Source: Lentinus brumalis
Lineage: Eukaryota; Basidiomycota; Agaricomycetes; Polyporales; Polyporaceae
DNA: 64,000 nucleotides
Direction of reading: 5' to 3'
NCBI GenBank assembly: GCA_001792895.1
Contig: MARA01000012.1
Location: 620,001 to 684,000, forward strand
Shown here piece after piece: positions 1 through 10,700 of the stretch (the first letter of the stretch is position 1; every line of letters begins with the position of its first letter). The notes under the pieces are model-generated. The model worked only from the letters and a program-made list of their open reading frames with translations. It had not been told where the DNA came from and ran no database searches. The position numbers were made by a program, and so were the translations under genes.

Positions 1-2809
1 GTACGTACTCTTGCTCTGGCGTGGGTTGGTGCAAGCTCTGATCTCATTGGTAAAGCACTACATACTACTACAGATCGAGTTCTGTACTTCGAGTACAAGA
101 TCGCCGAGGGCTCGGACGCACTACGACGAATGTCCTCGCGCACTTGAGCCGCCGTCGCATGCAGTGGGAAGACATCTCTCCAGGGATGCGAGGGTAGGAA
201 GCGAGATGTGCTCCGGAAGATTCGAATCAGGGCCTGAGCGGTGTCTTGCGTCCTCCCGGGACAAGCCGCTTCTCGCGATCGCCTGCACCAGCTCCCAGAC
301 GTCCGCGTCACGGTGACATCTCCACGGCACGTATGGACGGGCATTGGCATGGTATGCACTTGGGTGAGCGTGCGCGCATCCTGGCTGCACTAGGGACTCC
401 ATTCTGACGAGAGTCGTAGCTTGTGCTGTAAACCGTAGGCAGAAGCAATATATGTTGATACACACGCACGGACTGCGTTGACTGCGTCCTCTCTTCCGGG
501 CGCGGCTCGTAGAGACGTCCCGATCTCCGCCATTGTATAGGAGAGCCGGATAGCAAGAGTTCGATGGTCAAGCGGGGTCCGTCGTATCCGGTCCGGGCGA
601 ATGTCCAGTCGAGTCGAGTTCGCAGCATGAACGTCTGGACGAGTCGATCGCTGACCGTGACTGTGTCTAGATACGCGGCGACGTCTTCAACTCGCAGATA
701 TGTACGGAGGTTGCGAGATGCGACACCAGATGCTGGCTCACACGTTGTACCTGTAGTAGCGGTTGTGGGAGATGCAAGGTCGACGCGTTGTGGTAAGGCC
801 AGCAAAGGACAGGCAAACGTGGATCTCGATATCAGGCTTTGCTTCGCAAGCTCGATACGGGTTCGTGTCCCCCGCCGCGTTCTTCGCGTCTTGAGCTGTG
901 TCTGATTGGCCAGTAGCGAAGGTATCTACTAGACAACATGTCCCCTTTCAGAGTCTCCGTCCGGATAGTATTGACTTATCGCGGTGTAGCTCGAGTCTCG
1001 ACGTCCGCGTGAAACTGAACGTCAATGGCTAGACTCAAGGCAAGTCTCAAAGCGAACTCCGCCTCGGCCGTCGAGTTCCCGGTTGCCGTCGACCGTTGCA
1101 ATTGGCGTGAACGAGGAGCTGAGAGTGTCGCATTGGTATGTTCCTCATAGTGGGTCTATCTACTCCGCATTCTGACCAAGCGTGAAAGATACAGGATAGC
1201 TGCAGCGAGCCGATGGCGCGCTCTTCGACCTTGGCAGGCTCGCTCACAAGCGGTGTGCGAATGAGATGTTCTCATGATCCCGGGCTTCAAGACACCGAAT
1301 GTCGGACCGATCTGGTGCGTGTGACGTCGAGTATATTGTCCCTTCTGTCGCTTCTCACCGGCTTCGTGGATTGTTTGCAGCCCTGAAGCCGGCGGTCCGA
1401 CGCAATCAGCCTAGAAATTCAAGCTGTTAAGTTCGGAGTGGCCATCATGTACGACGCTCTAGTCTCTCGGACTGTCCTTGTAAATACTGCCAGCCCAATT
1501 GGACGCTATGTAGGCCATTTCCTGGCCAGTGCACCTTTATTTCATTGACTCCGAGACTCCCTCCAGCGCCGTTACGGCCTTACGAGCGTACCAGGTCTGG
1601 TTGAAAGCATGCGTTCACACGCAGCTTCGCCGTGACCTCGGAGGCGAAGATCGGGCGGTCAGCTCGCGAGCTGCAGAGAGGCTGTGCATGTGTGGTCTTT
1701 GGTGAGACTACTAAGCTAGAATGTACTAGTACATGGACCTCGTGTACGAGTTGACAATGTGCTGTCCCAAGTCGCGCACGCATGTCCTATTGATATTCTT
1801 CCCCTGCCAGTCCCCTGATGATTGCAAGACCTCGCTCCCTCACCGGGACTCAATGTGAGTGCGTGCGTGCCTCGGCAACTATATTCGGCCAGGAATATTC
1901 GCCCAAGTTCATGCAAAGAAATATGCGACTTGCTGAATGAAGCACGCGCTGTGCGCGATGCAAGGTACCGAAGATGGAGTTGACAGGCTCTGGGTCATTG
2001 CCTTTGCTCACCTAGACACTGGACACACGTACAGTTCTGCAGTCCCAGCTTGCAATCACATAAATTAAGGACACCAAGGAGCATGGTGCCATGGTCCATG
2101 CCAGTAATTACGCAGCACTCCCGGTCCGGAGATATGCCAGTGATATCCACAAGTCTACGTCTACAGCGTGCTCGCTTCCTGTCTCGAGCCTGCTTCCAGG
2201 CAACCTTCTGATCACGGTCTCGTGATCGTGTCCCACGCGTCGCGACGCGTACCTTCGCAAGACTCCTGGACCCGAACAATTGTCTGTCAATTTTCTACAT
2301 CAGCGTGCTCATCAATGCTTCACACGAAATGTGTTACACACGCTATAACATGCTTGCACAGGTACAGTGCTCGGGACGGCGATTTACTGATGTGGGACGC
2401 AGCAGCCCAGCACATGGGCCGCCGGCAAGTATCTATCTGTTTCTCTAGACTCGGAGTTGCTCGACTGACGGGAGACACGGGTCACCGATCGCATAACCAC
2501 AGCTTGCCCGATACGGTGTTTCCCATGTCAACGATCGTAACGGCCGAGGTGCACGCAACAACCCCAACTAGGATGGCCGTTAGCCACCCAAGAAGCATTC
2601 ATATTACTTATTACGCCATACCGCGAGACGTCCGAATTTCTCGATCTGGGACAAGCACGCATAGTTCCGCGGCGTGTCTTGTTTGCTCTTCCCGCCAGAA
2701 CATTGCCCTGGGCGTACCACCACGTTTCCGTCTTCCCACTCTCATCTCGCCCCCATCCTCTCCCTCTCAGCTCGACTCTGCGCTACCGCTATCGCGCTGC
2801 GCCGCTCAA

Positions 2810-4290
2810 TCGGTACCCAGCCATCACACACATACTGTAGCGTGTCGACACGCTCTGCATTGCTCGAAGACTACATACGGTACATCTGGTGCAACTCAAG
2901 CGTCCTCGACGAGCTCGAACATACGGTACGTGTCCTGCGTCGTTCGGCCATACAGACCGCGCTGACACAGGCATCTCCGACCTTCAAGTGCGATAGGACG
3001 CAGCGCTTCGTCTGGACTCTACACCGCGTTCCAGAACGCGTACCAGCACGCGTTAAGACGACACGGTACGTGGCTCTCGATGTCCCTGTGCAGCATGAGG
3101 TCAGCATTGTGCTAATCACCCGCGTCGTGTAGACCCGGCGCGTCATATCTCCGCCCATGTCGTGCGGCAGCGACACGACACTGCACAGCAGGTGGACCAT
3201 CGTCAGGTACGTACCTGCTTGCAATGCGAGCGAGCGAACGCGTTGCTCATCGTCAGTGTTCATCTTCCAGCTACCTGCTCGTCCGACTGATCCAAGGCCG
3301 CCGCATTACGGAGGAAACAGCCTATCGAGCGGTTCATCCTGCGAGTACGTACCTATTCTTCCACTCTACTCGTGTCAGCACGCAGCGCCGGCTGACCATC
3401 AACTGTTCCAGTGAATTTACACCTCCCAGCATCTCGTCACGCCGCCGCTCGCGTCCACCTACTCGTCGAGCTCGCGGGATGATATCTGGGTGCCGGCGGC
3501 CGAGGTCTACGCAACGTGCCACAGGCTGTCAATAGAGGTACGTACCTGCGCTCTTTCGCAGCCCATGCACGGCCGACTGACTGTCGACCATCGTCCCAGA
3601 CGTCACCTCTGCGTAAGCTCGCAGCCAGGCGTACCGACGACTGCCACCGGCCGGCTCGGGACAGTGGACGCGTCCTCGTCTACTGGTACAGTCTGGTCGT
3701 CTCGGACCCACCTTCCAAGCTGCTCTGACGGAGACAAGCGGTACGTACCTCGGTCTCATCCCGGCTGGACTGCACAGGCTGATAGCCATGTCATGATCAG
3801 CGTGTCTCCATACCTCGTGAGATTGTGAGCAAGACGCATGAGAAGACGGCGCGAGTAGGCAAGACGCTGCGCCGCTCCGAAGCCGTCTGGGACGCGACAA
3901 GTCCAGCGCAGAGCGTCTGGGGAAACTCGACGCGTCGTTGTCGCCCAGCTCACGACGAGTGGTACGTACCTTCGTGCACATCTCGTACGCGTACTGAAGA
4001 CGTCCCAGGTCTCCCGGACGCCGTCTCCTGCCATTATCTTGGCAACCGGGAGCGGAGTCGCACTTGCTGTAGATGGAGACCGCTGTCGCAAAGTACGTAC
4101 CTTTCCCTGACGCCTCGCTACTGGCGGACTTGGCTGATGGCAAACTCTGCAGCAGCTTCAAGTCGCTCTCATCGACGTCCGCTGCTAGACACGCGTCTTC
4201 CGGCGTGGACCGGCGAGCTCCAGAGTGTCGAAGGTGAGCATATGCATCCCGGATTCAGGCTGCCGGTGCTGACATAGATCTCGCAGAGCT
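2810..4290 (+). pseudogene. decayed intron-rich gene, copy 1, unidentified
   Basis: At least six intron-like segments start with GTACGTACCT (3207, 3345, 3538, 3741, 3962, 4093). Most run 45-70 nt, contain CTGAC/CTGAT-like branch sites and end in CAG, on the + strand. The intervening segments give protein-like but broken frames, for example one containing ILATGSGVALAVDGD near 4,035-4,085. Indels against copy 2 shift the frame within exons, so no continuous product can be read. The basic stretch after 4,285 may be its 3' end. I do not recognise the family. Because GTACGTAC is a palindrome, donors also read on the - strand, but branch and acceptor signals favour +. Confidence 0.5.
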
Positions 4291-4950
4291 GACAGATAAC
4301 GCGCAGAGACAGCACAGACGCGAGAGCAGGCGGCGCAGGTGGGAGGCGGGCAGACGGAGGCAGCAGCGGTGGTGGTGGTCGAGAGTAGACTTGCGCACTT
4401 CTCGGAACGTGCGAAGTCGTAGAATAGGCGCCCGTGCTCGTTTCGACGCAGAGTCCTCGAGAACGCGTTACATCGCTGCAGCGTGTGTGTACTGTACGTA
4501 CTTCGTCAATGAAAACGCTCTTCCACACCCTTCGCTGGTTGTTCGCTGGGATCGCGGGCGTCGAGTTCCAGCCGCTACTGCGCGCTGTGTCCTCTCCTCC
4601 TGCCTCAAGAAACCTTTCGAGCACCCTCGCAAACGTCTTCACGCTGTATGTCAGAGGCAACGAAATATATTTCTGTCTACATACACGTCTACCTACAACC
4701 GACACAAGACTTACCGTGCTGTCGACCCTCCTCTTCCACCTCATCGCCGCCGCCGCCGCCGTCCCCATCCCTCCCTCCCCCCGCGTCTATACCCCCAGAA
4801 CACCCACCGTCCTATACCCTCCAGGAAACACCCTAAGGTGAAGCTTGCATCTGGTGCATCTGCTTCGCACTCCGCTGATGGCCTAACCACCCGCCGCCGC
4901 GCCCGCCCCGGACGCGAGCAGCAACCCCCGCGTGCCTGCAGATCCCGGCT

Positions 4951-5651
4951 CGAGAGGTCGCCACGCACAACGGGACGACGCGACTTCAGCGAAGACTTGA
5001 GTGGCTCACCCGACTTCTTCCGCGCTATGCTGGCGGCTAACGATTGTGGCGCAGAGAATGCGCGATTGCTTGTGCCCTCGGCGCGGATGTTGGCGGTGAG
5101 CGCGACAGAAGCCGAGGACTCGGCGAGCGGAAGCGTCTTCTTGAGGTCGTCCAGGTCGATGTGGAGGTCGACGCGAGGCGAAGACGACGCACGGGGAGTC
5201 TCGTTACCGGACATGTCTTCAGTGGAAGACTGGGTGGCAGGGAACGCCACACCCTTCTCAAGCTGGGATGCACTTCTCGACCTGAGGACGGCGGGCGTGG
5301 GAGTCGAGTCGGCGGGCGAACGGAAGCTTGCATCTTGGGGGTGCGGGTGCGCTTGGCACGAGGGTGCATCTGGACGTACGACTCCGAACCGCTGGACGAG
5401 CTGGACGCCTCGTCCTGAGCGGGCGGCTCCACGCGAGGGGGAGTCGGGGGTTGTACTACCAAGACGGTGGGCACTGCGGAGGTGCCTGCCAAGGGAGCCT
5501 CCGCGGCCACGATACGGTGGATCGTCGTGGCGGGGGGCGTTGACGGTGCGGAGAGGGTGGCCAAAGTGATCGAGCGCGACGATGACGACCGACGTGGGAT
5601 ACGCGGGAGGGGCGCGCCCGCACTGTTCGAGTGCCGCGTGTAGTAGTCCAT
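4951..5651 (-). pseudogene. CBM21/Gac1-like N-terminal fragment, copy 1 (frameshifted)
   Basis: Same fragment as in copy 2 (16,044-16,745), starting with MDYYTRHSNSAG. One A present in copy 2 is missing near 5,321, which throws the reading frame after the segment RTRTPKMQA. The original frame resumes in an overlapping open stretch that ends with the same KSSLKSRRPVVRGDLS region. This copy therefore cannot encode the intact fragment. As in copy 2, similarity to the expected family stops at GDLS and the carbohydrate-binding domain is absent. Confidence 0.55.
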
Positions 5652-6619
5652 GGGGCGGCGTACGCGTGGAGGTTTAGTACCGTGTTCATGAGGATCGTTG
5701 TCTGTGGGGTCTGGGGGAGGGACAATCAGCACCAAGGGAAGGTTCTGCGGCTGACGCGCGGGTGACACAGCAGGGATCTCGACATTTCCGACGACCGAGG
5801 CTGACACCTTTTCGGTGATTGCAGCCGACAGGATACCTTTCGTCCATATGCGCCGTGCAAAGAGACAAAGGGTAACCACGGGGCGCATATACCCAGACCT
5901 TTCGCGCGTCGGAGATGCGAATATCCCTGTGGTGCGACCACCACAGCGCACAGGGGATTACTCACCTGCTTAGTGACGTCGCTTGCGGGGAGCCTTGCGA
6001 GCGCTGGGCCGAATGGTCGAAGGCGTTGAAAACGATAAGTATAGGAAAAAGGTGTCGCTGGACGCGAGCAAAGGGACCGGGGGAGCACTGCGGAGGAAGC
6101 GACGCAGACCGAACTATAATGTATGGAGGAGAATCATTGCTGGTCAGCCGCCGCTCGCGAGAAGGACGAGAACAGAATGGAGCGATGGGGAACGGAGAGA
6201 CTCACCAGAAGCCGTCAGTAGTGTTCCGGCGCAGGGGGCTGGGCGCGCAGACGGCAGATCCTGGGCGCGGCGCGTGAGACGGCGGGTGCGCGACGAGGGC
6301 AACAGCGTGCTCACCAGGAGAGACAGTGAGCGGGCTGTCTGGGACGGCGACCTCTTGGGACACGACGGCCGGCGGGGAGGGAGGGAGGGGGCGGACGTGG
6401 GGGTCGGGTGGCAAGAGACTGGGCGAAAAAGACGTCGAAGTGGTTCATCTCGCACGCGCGCCTAGGGGCGATGCGAACGAGCTCGCCATCAATTTCGAAC
6501 ACACGGCGGTCTGGGCCGAGTTCGCTCTCACACTAAAGTGGAGCCCCCTGTCCGCTGGCTCGAGGCTGCCGCTCTGGGCTGCATACTAGCTCGTCCATGT
6601 TCTCCTGAGTCCTGATTCT

Positions 6620-6835
6620 GAGATAGTCAGCCCAGTCACGCTCGTCGACAGCCGTCGACGAGCTCCCGACGAGCATCGGGCTTGGTGCGCAGAAGGCCGT
6701 GCTTATCAGGACAGTCGCATCTGTGTCGCTGCTTATCGCGGTGACAGGTCCGGTTTTCCAGACGCTGCGACACCGCAGCGGTCGTTCGATCCTCGCGCCT
6801 CGTTGCGGCGATTGGCCAAGTACGCAGCGGACAGT
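6620..6835 (+). pseudogene. exon-like fragment, unidentified (copy 1)
   Basis: One frame reads DELPTSIGLGAQKAV followed by LLIAVTGPVFQTLRHRSGR with no stop, which looks like a real exon. In copy 2 (about 17,735-17,920) the same two blocks lie in different frames because of an indel near 17,810. The copy 2 exon continues to DALVAAFVPN before a GTAAGT donor at about 17,920. The protein family was not recognised. Confidence 0.35.
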
Positions 6836-6899
6836 CCAGCGGTGACGTGAGCCCAGTGACGTCAGGGAATCTCATCCTCCACGCCGCGGTCTGACGCGA

Positions 6900-9800
6900 C
6901 CCGCCAGAACACGTTCCTCACTCAAGACTCCAGAGTCGCGTCGCAGGGTCAACGTGTCCCCCCGCGTGACCACACCTCTTCCCATCTGCGAGCATCGTTG
7001 CCGACGATGAGGTCGCGATAGGGCGCGAGGAGAGACGCGACGCGGGAGCTCGTTCACGCATGCGACGAGCACTGCAGGTGTCGGCGGCCGTCAGACTGCA
7101 TCCCTCTCTCTCTGCGCCTGCTGGTCTCGCTCTCGCTCTCGCCTCTGCCCGCCGTCTCTCTCAGAAGCTTCCCTCTTGCATCTCGCACTGCGCAGCGTCC
7201 GTCCTGCGTCTCGCTCTCGCACGCCCTGCAGACTCCCTCTCGCACCGTCGCCCTTGTCGCAACTCCTGTCCTCTGCGCTACACTGCAGTACGCCGCCGCA
7301 AGTCTTCGCTTGGGTCTCCTTATCGCCCGTCCATGCCATAAGTACTGGACGAACAGATGCATATACGAGGTCTGTATGTACAATACATGGGTGCACCGAC
7401 TGCTCACTGACTTGCATCCTACACAGTCTCGACGCGTCTGCTATAGCGCGTCTTGTCCCACGTGCGCGCCGCGTTTCAGTACGCGATTGCCCGTCCAGCT
7501 CGCGCACACACCCTCCCCGGCATATCACCCTGAATATCGCGCAGGCCGTGCTCTAGCTGAACGAACAACTAAATCGAACGTTGCATCCGACCGTCCGCCA
7601 TACAGGTGGTCTATAGTGTACTATCCATGCAGCAGCCACATGCTAACTGCTCCGTCCACACAGTATGTATTGACAACTACTACAAACATCTAGCATAGTC
7701 AGCACACCCGTTCGCCGCGTCCTGGCGCCCGAGTCCCGGTGCACAGCCGAAGGCAGGTCTACGTACCAGTCACCGGCCCCTACCTGCCCGGCTCCCCTGC
7801 ATACGACCCATCCGACGCCTCCAGCACGCGAGCCAGAGAAATCGCCGCCGCCGGTTTCTGTCAAGAGGAACGGGGACGGGCACGGTGAGCTCATACGTTC
7901 TCGGTCCGCAGAGGACGTCGCACTGACCTGGGATGGTGCGTAGACGTCCAGTCCGTACAGACACGGTTGACGGCGCGGCCGACGACGACGAGGTTGCAGC
8001 GGACGACGTGGCAGTCGACAGTGGCAGCGCGGACGGTCGAGAACACCGGGCGGTGGGATGCAGAGTGGGCAGAGAGCAGGTGAGGAGGAGGGAAGGAGGG
8101 AAGGGGGGAATGGAGAACGACCCCGCGTCCGCGCTGGTACTAATACGCCTGGCGCAGGACAAACACACCACGCGCGGTGCCTGCGCACAGGCCACCGCTC
8201 TCCCTGTTCGGTCCTGCGCAGGCACGCACCCGTTCGGGGCACATTCGCACTTGTCCGTGTCGGGTCTCGACGCTGTCTCATGGCCGGGTCTCCAGTTCGG
8301 ACTCGCGACGCGTGAGTACTCCTTCTCATGCCAAGCGTCGTCCCAGATGCTGATCACGGCGCGCTGCGATCTGTACGCTCTCAGTATTTACACTTTCATT
8401 GTCGTAGTATGCAGTCCAACGCACTTGTCCACATACCTGACCATGTGCTTTGCGGGACTCGGACTTCCAACGGCCCCCGCCCTCGGAACGTAAGTATGCT
8501 CGAGGTACGTGGAGTGCGCACACCCAAGTTCCAACCCTCGGGCTCAAACCAAGCTCGATCTCGCCGGACCCGAACGACGGCTTGAATCGCGCTCAGCGTG
8601 CGTTCTCGGAGACTCGGGTTTCCAGGTGCAAATACCAGATGGACGGCCTCGTCGGCGGTCCGAACGTCACGACGACGCGGCGGGACTCGGAGAACGAGAA
8701 CCCCAGGTATGTCTTGTCTCTTCGGCAGTTCTGCGTTCGCGGCGTGACACTCACGCTCACGGAGTTCTTTCAGGATGCATGGTCGGGTTCGTTGGCTTGG
8801 CCCAGTCATAGATGGGCTGCCCGCGGTGCGTCTGGACAGGGACGGGATGGACATGAAGACGACTCGGGCCTCATGTTTGCTCGAGCCTCGCGGTAGAATG
8901 CATGCCCGTACCGAACACCACGACGCCGCCGCGGCTGCTGGGACTCGGACCACGCATCGAACGCTGCACGTGCACGCGCCCCTCGCTCGTTGTTCGCTCG
9001 TTCATCCATCCGTGACGCACGGTCCGGGTTGAGGCTCGTGTGTAATCCCGACTGCGCCGTGAGTGCACGCTCATATCCTGCGTCCGCTACCTTCTGACCC
9101 GTGCGCCGCTAGGCTGCAAGACTGCAGTATGTTGCAGTTGCGTCGTAGTGGTAGATTGAGCGACTCCGAGAGGAGGCAGTCTGCGGGCGGATGGACGTCC
9201 AGGATCAAGACTCCATATCACAGAGCCCCGGACACCGGATGCACGGACGGCGGTCACCGGTTCACAGGCAATCGAGAGCGAATGCATGGTGGCTCGTGGG
9301 TGGAAGCGACGTGACGTCCAGCCTCGTCGCTCGCGCTGACAGCGGCAGCAAGTCGCCAAGTTTCTCCAGGTACGTCAACGGCGTTTTGGCTCGTATGTAC
9401 GGGTGCTGACAACTTGCCTCCGCCGGGAACAGATCCAGATTCCAGCACCGACTCGCAGATTCAGTCACGGCCGCGTCTCTGCAGCGATGTCTAGAGCTCG
9501 ATGGCTGCGGAGGAGAGACTTGAAGCACCCGCGGCGGCGGAGCACGCACGCGTCGCGACATTGATGCATCCAGAGCAGAGACTCGGGCCGGCTGCAGGCA
9601 GCGAACATGTCGTTCGCTTGTCGAGGTATCGAGAGGCCGGCAGAGATATCTGGATCAAGTTCGGACTCTGGCACCGCGTCGCTCGTCGCCTGGTAGGACT
9701 CGAAGTCTCGACGTCTCCGCCACATTCGTTCATGTCGCTGCCTTCTGATGCATCGCATTGCATGCTTAGTGCGACGAAGTAGACAGGACACCGAGGGCAC

Positions 9801-10070
9801 ACAGGCGGAGGTCTACGCACGCACAAGGTTGCTATTTGCGTACTTCTCCGTAGCGACGTCTGAAGGTCGACAGCACCTGGGCCGTTTGAATGGACGTCAC
9901 GACGAGCAGGTGATGGCGACTCTGTGGATCCCAGAGTCGCTGCATCCGGACAGTAAGTCCTCGCACGCTCGCGCATGTCTTGACCGTTCGATCTCGTGCG
10001 GTTTACCGTTAGGCGACGACCGGATGGTTGTTGATTGAGCCTTCGAGAAATGAAGACACGCTGCAGACGA
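6900..10070. other. 3.2 kb without a supported gene
   Basis: No ORF here resembles a known protein. Several clean + strand intron-like segments are visible, for example 9,371-9,433 (GTACGTCAAC to GGGAACAG, with a GCTGACAAC branch site) and about 8,707-8,773 (GTATGT to TTTCAG). The short exon-like pieces between them do not join into one frame. The stretch looks like further decayed, formerly spliced sequence. Bases 6,930-7,020 match 27,080-27,185 in inverted orientation. Confidence 0.5.
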
Positions 10071-10700
10071 GGATGCGACCGCGTCACCTGGAGTCCGAGT
10101 CTCGAAATCGAGATCGCATGCCCGAGGCACTGCCCACCAGTGACCGTGTTGCTGCTCTGATTGCAGGGCGAGACATCGAAACAATGTCGGATCCGAGGAG
10201 CGAAGTCCGGCTCGTGCGCCGCAGGGAAGCATTGCTCGTTCATCGATGCTGCTCTGGGATGTCTCGAAAGGTATGTACTCTCGCTCTGGCGTGGGTTGTG
10301 CAATCTCTGACATTGGTGAAGCATTACTTACTACAGGTCTAGTTCTGTATCTCCGGGATACAAGACGGCCGAGGATGCGCTACGGCGAATGTCCTCGTTG
10401 CCGTTGCATGCAGTGGGAAGACAGCTGTGTAGTCGGCAACGTTCTGGTCCCGTAGTAGGCAGCAAGATGCGCTCGGAAGCTCCGAATCGAGGGACGTCTC
10501 GCCTGTCTCAGCGGTGTCTTGTTTTGTACACACCCGGACAACCTACAAGACGCTTCTCGCGATGCAAGCACACCGGCTTCACGACGCAGGCGGTGCACAT
10601 CTTCGCCGAGACGACGTCTGCCAGCTCGCTCGCCTCCTTCGTACAGCAAGGGTCAGGTACAGTACAAGCGCGGCTGGCGGCGCATGATGTCAACTTCGCG
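10070..10700. repeat. partial diverged repeat of the start of copy 2
   Basis: This stretch aligns with about 10,840-11,400, which continues into copy 2. Shared blocks include GTGCGCCGCAGGGAAGC (10,214 and about 10,986), an intron-like segment that begins GTATGTACTC at 10,271 versus GTACGTACTC at 11,047, and the following AGTGGGAAGACA block. Identity is clearly lower than between the two large copies, so this duplication is older. The distance between matching points is about 775 bp. Confidence 0.7.

Larger units (their letters stand above)
1..6900. repeat. segmental duplication, copy 1 (left end outside window)
   Basis: This stretch aligns colinearly with about 11,046-17,920, with an offset of about 11,045 bp at the left end that grows slightly to the right. 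The first bases, starting GTACGTACTCTTGCTCTGG, match 11,047 onward. Similarity is very high until about 6,450. It then weakens and fades near 6,830, where both copies still share the segment reading CAGACGCTGCGACACCGCAG. Differences are mostly 1-20 bp indels in any frame, so coding constraint looks relaxed. The copy starts at or before base 1, so its true left boundary is not visible. Confidence 0.9.

Noticed and set aside
3529..4161. 210-codon - strand open frame across the GTACGTAC sites in copy 1
   Set aside because: It reads straight through several segments that look like + strand introns with branch and acceptor sites, and indels in copy 2 alter it. The palindromic donors make the - strand look spliced too, but the + strand signals are more complete.
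4391..5569. 392-codon + strand open frame
   Set aside because: It overlaps the CBM21-like fragment in antisense, is Arg/Ser/Pro-rich and shows no recognisable blocks.
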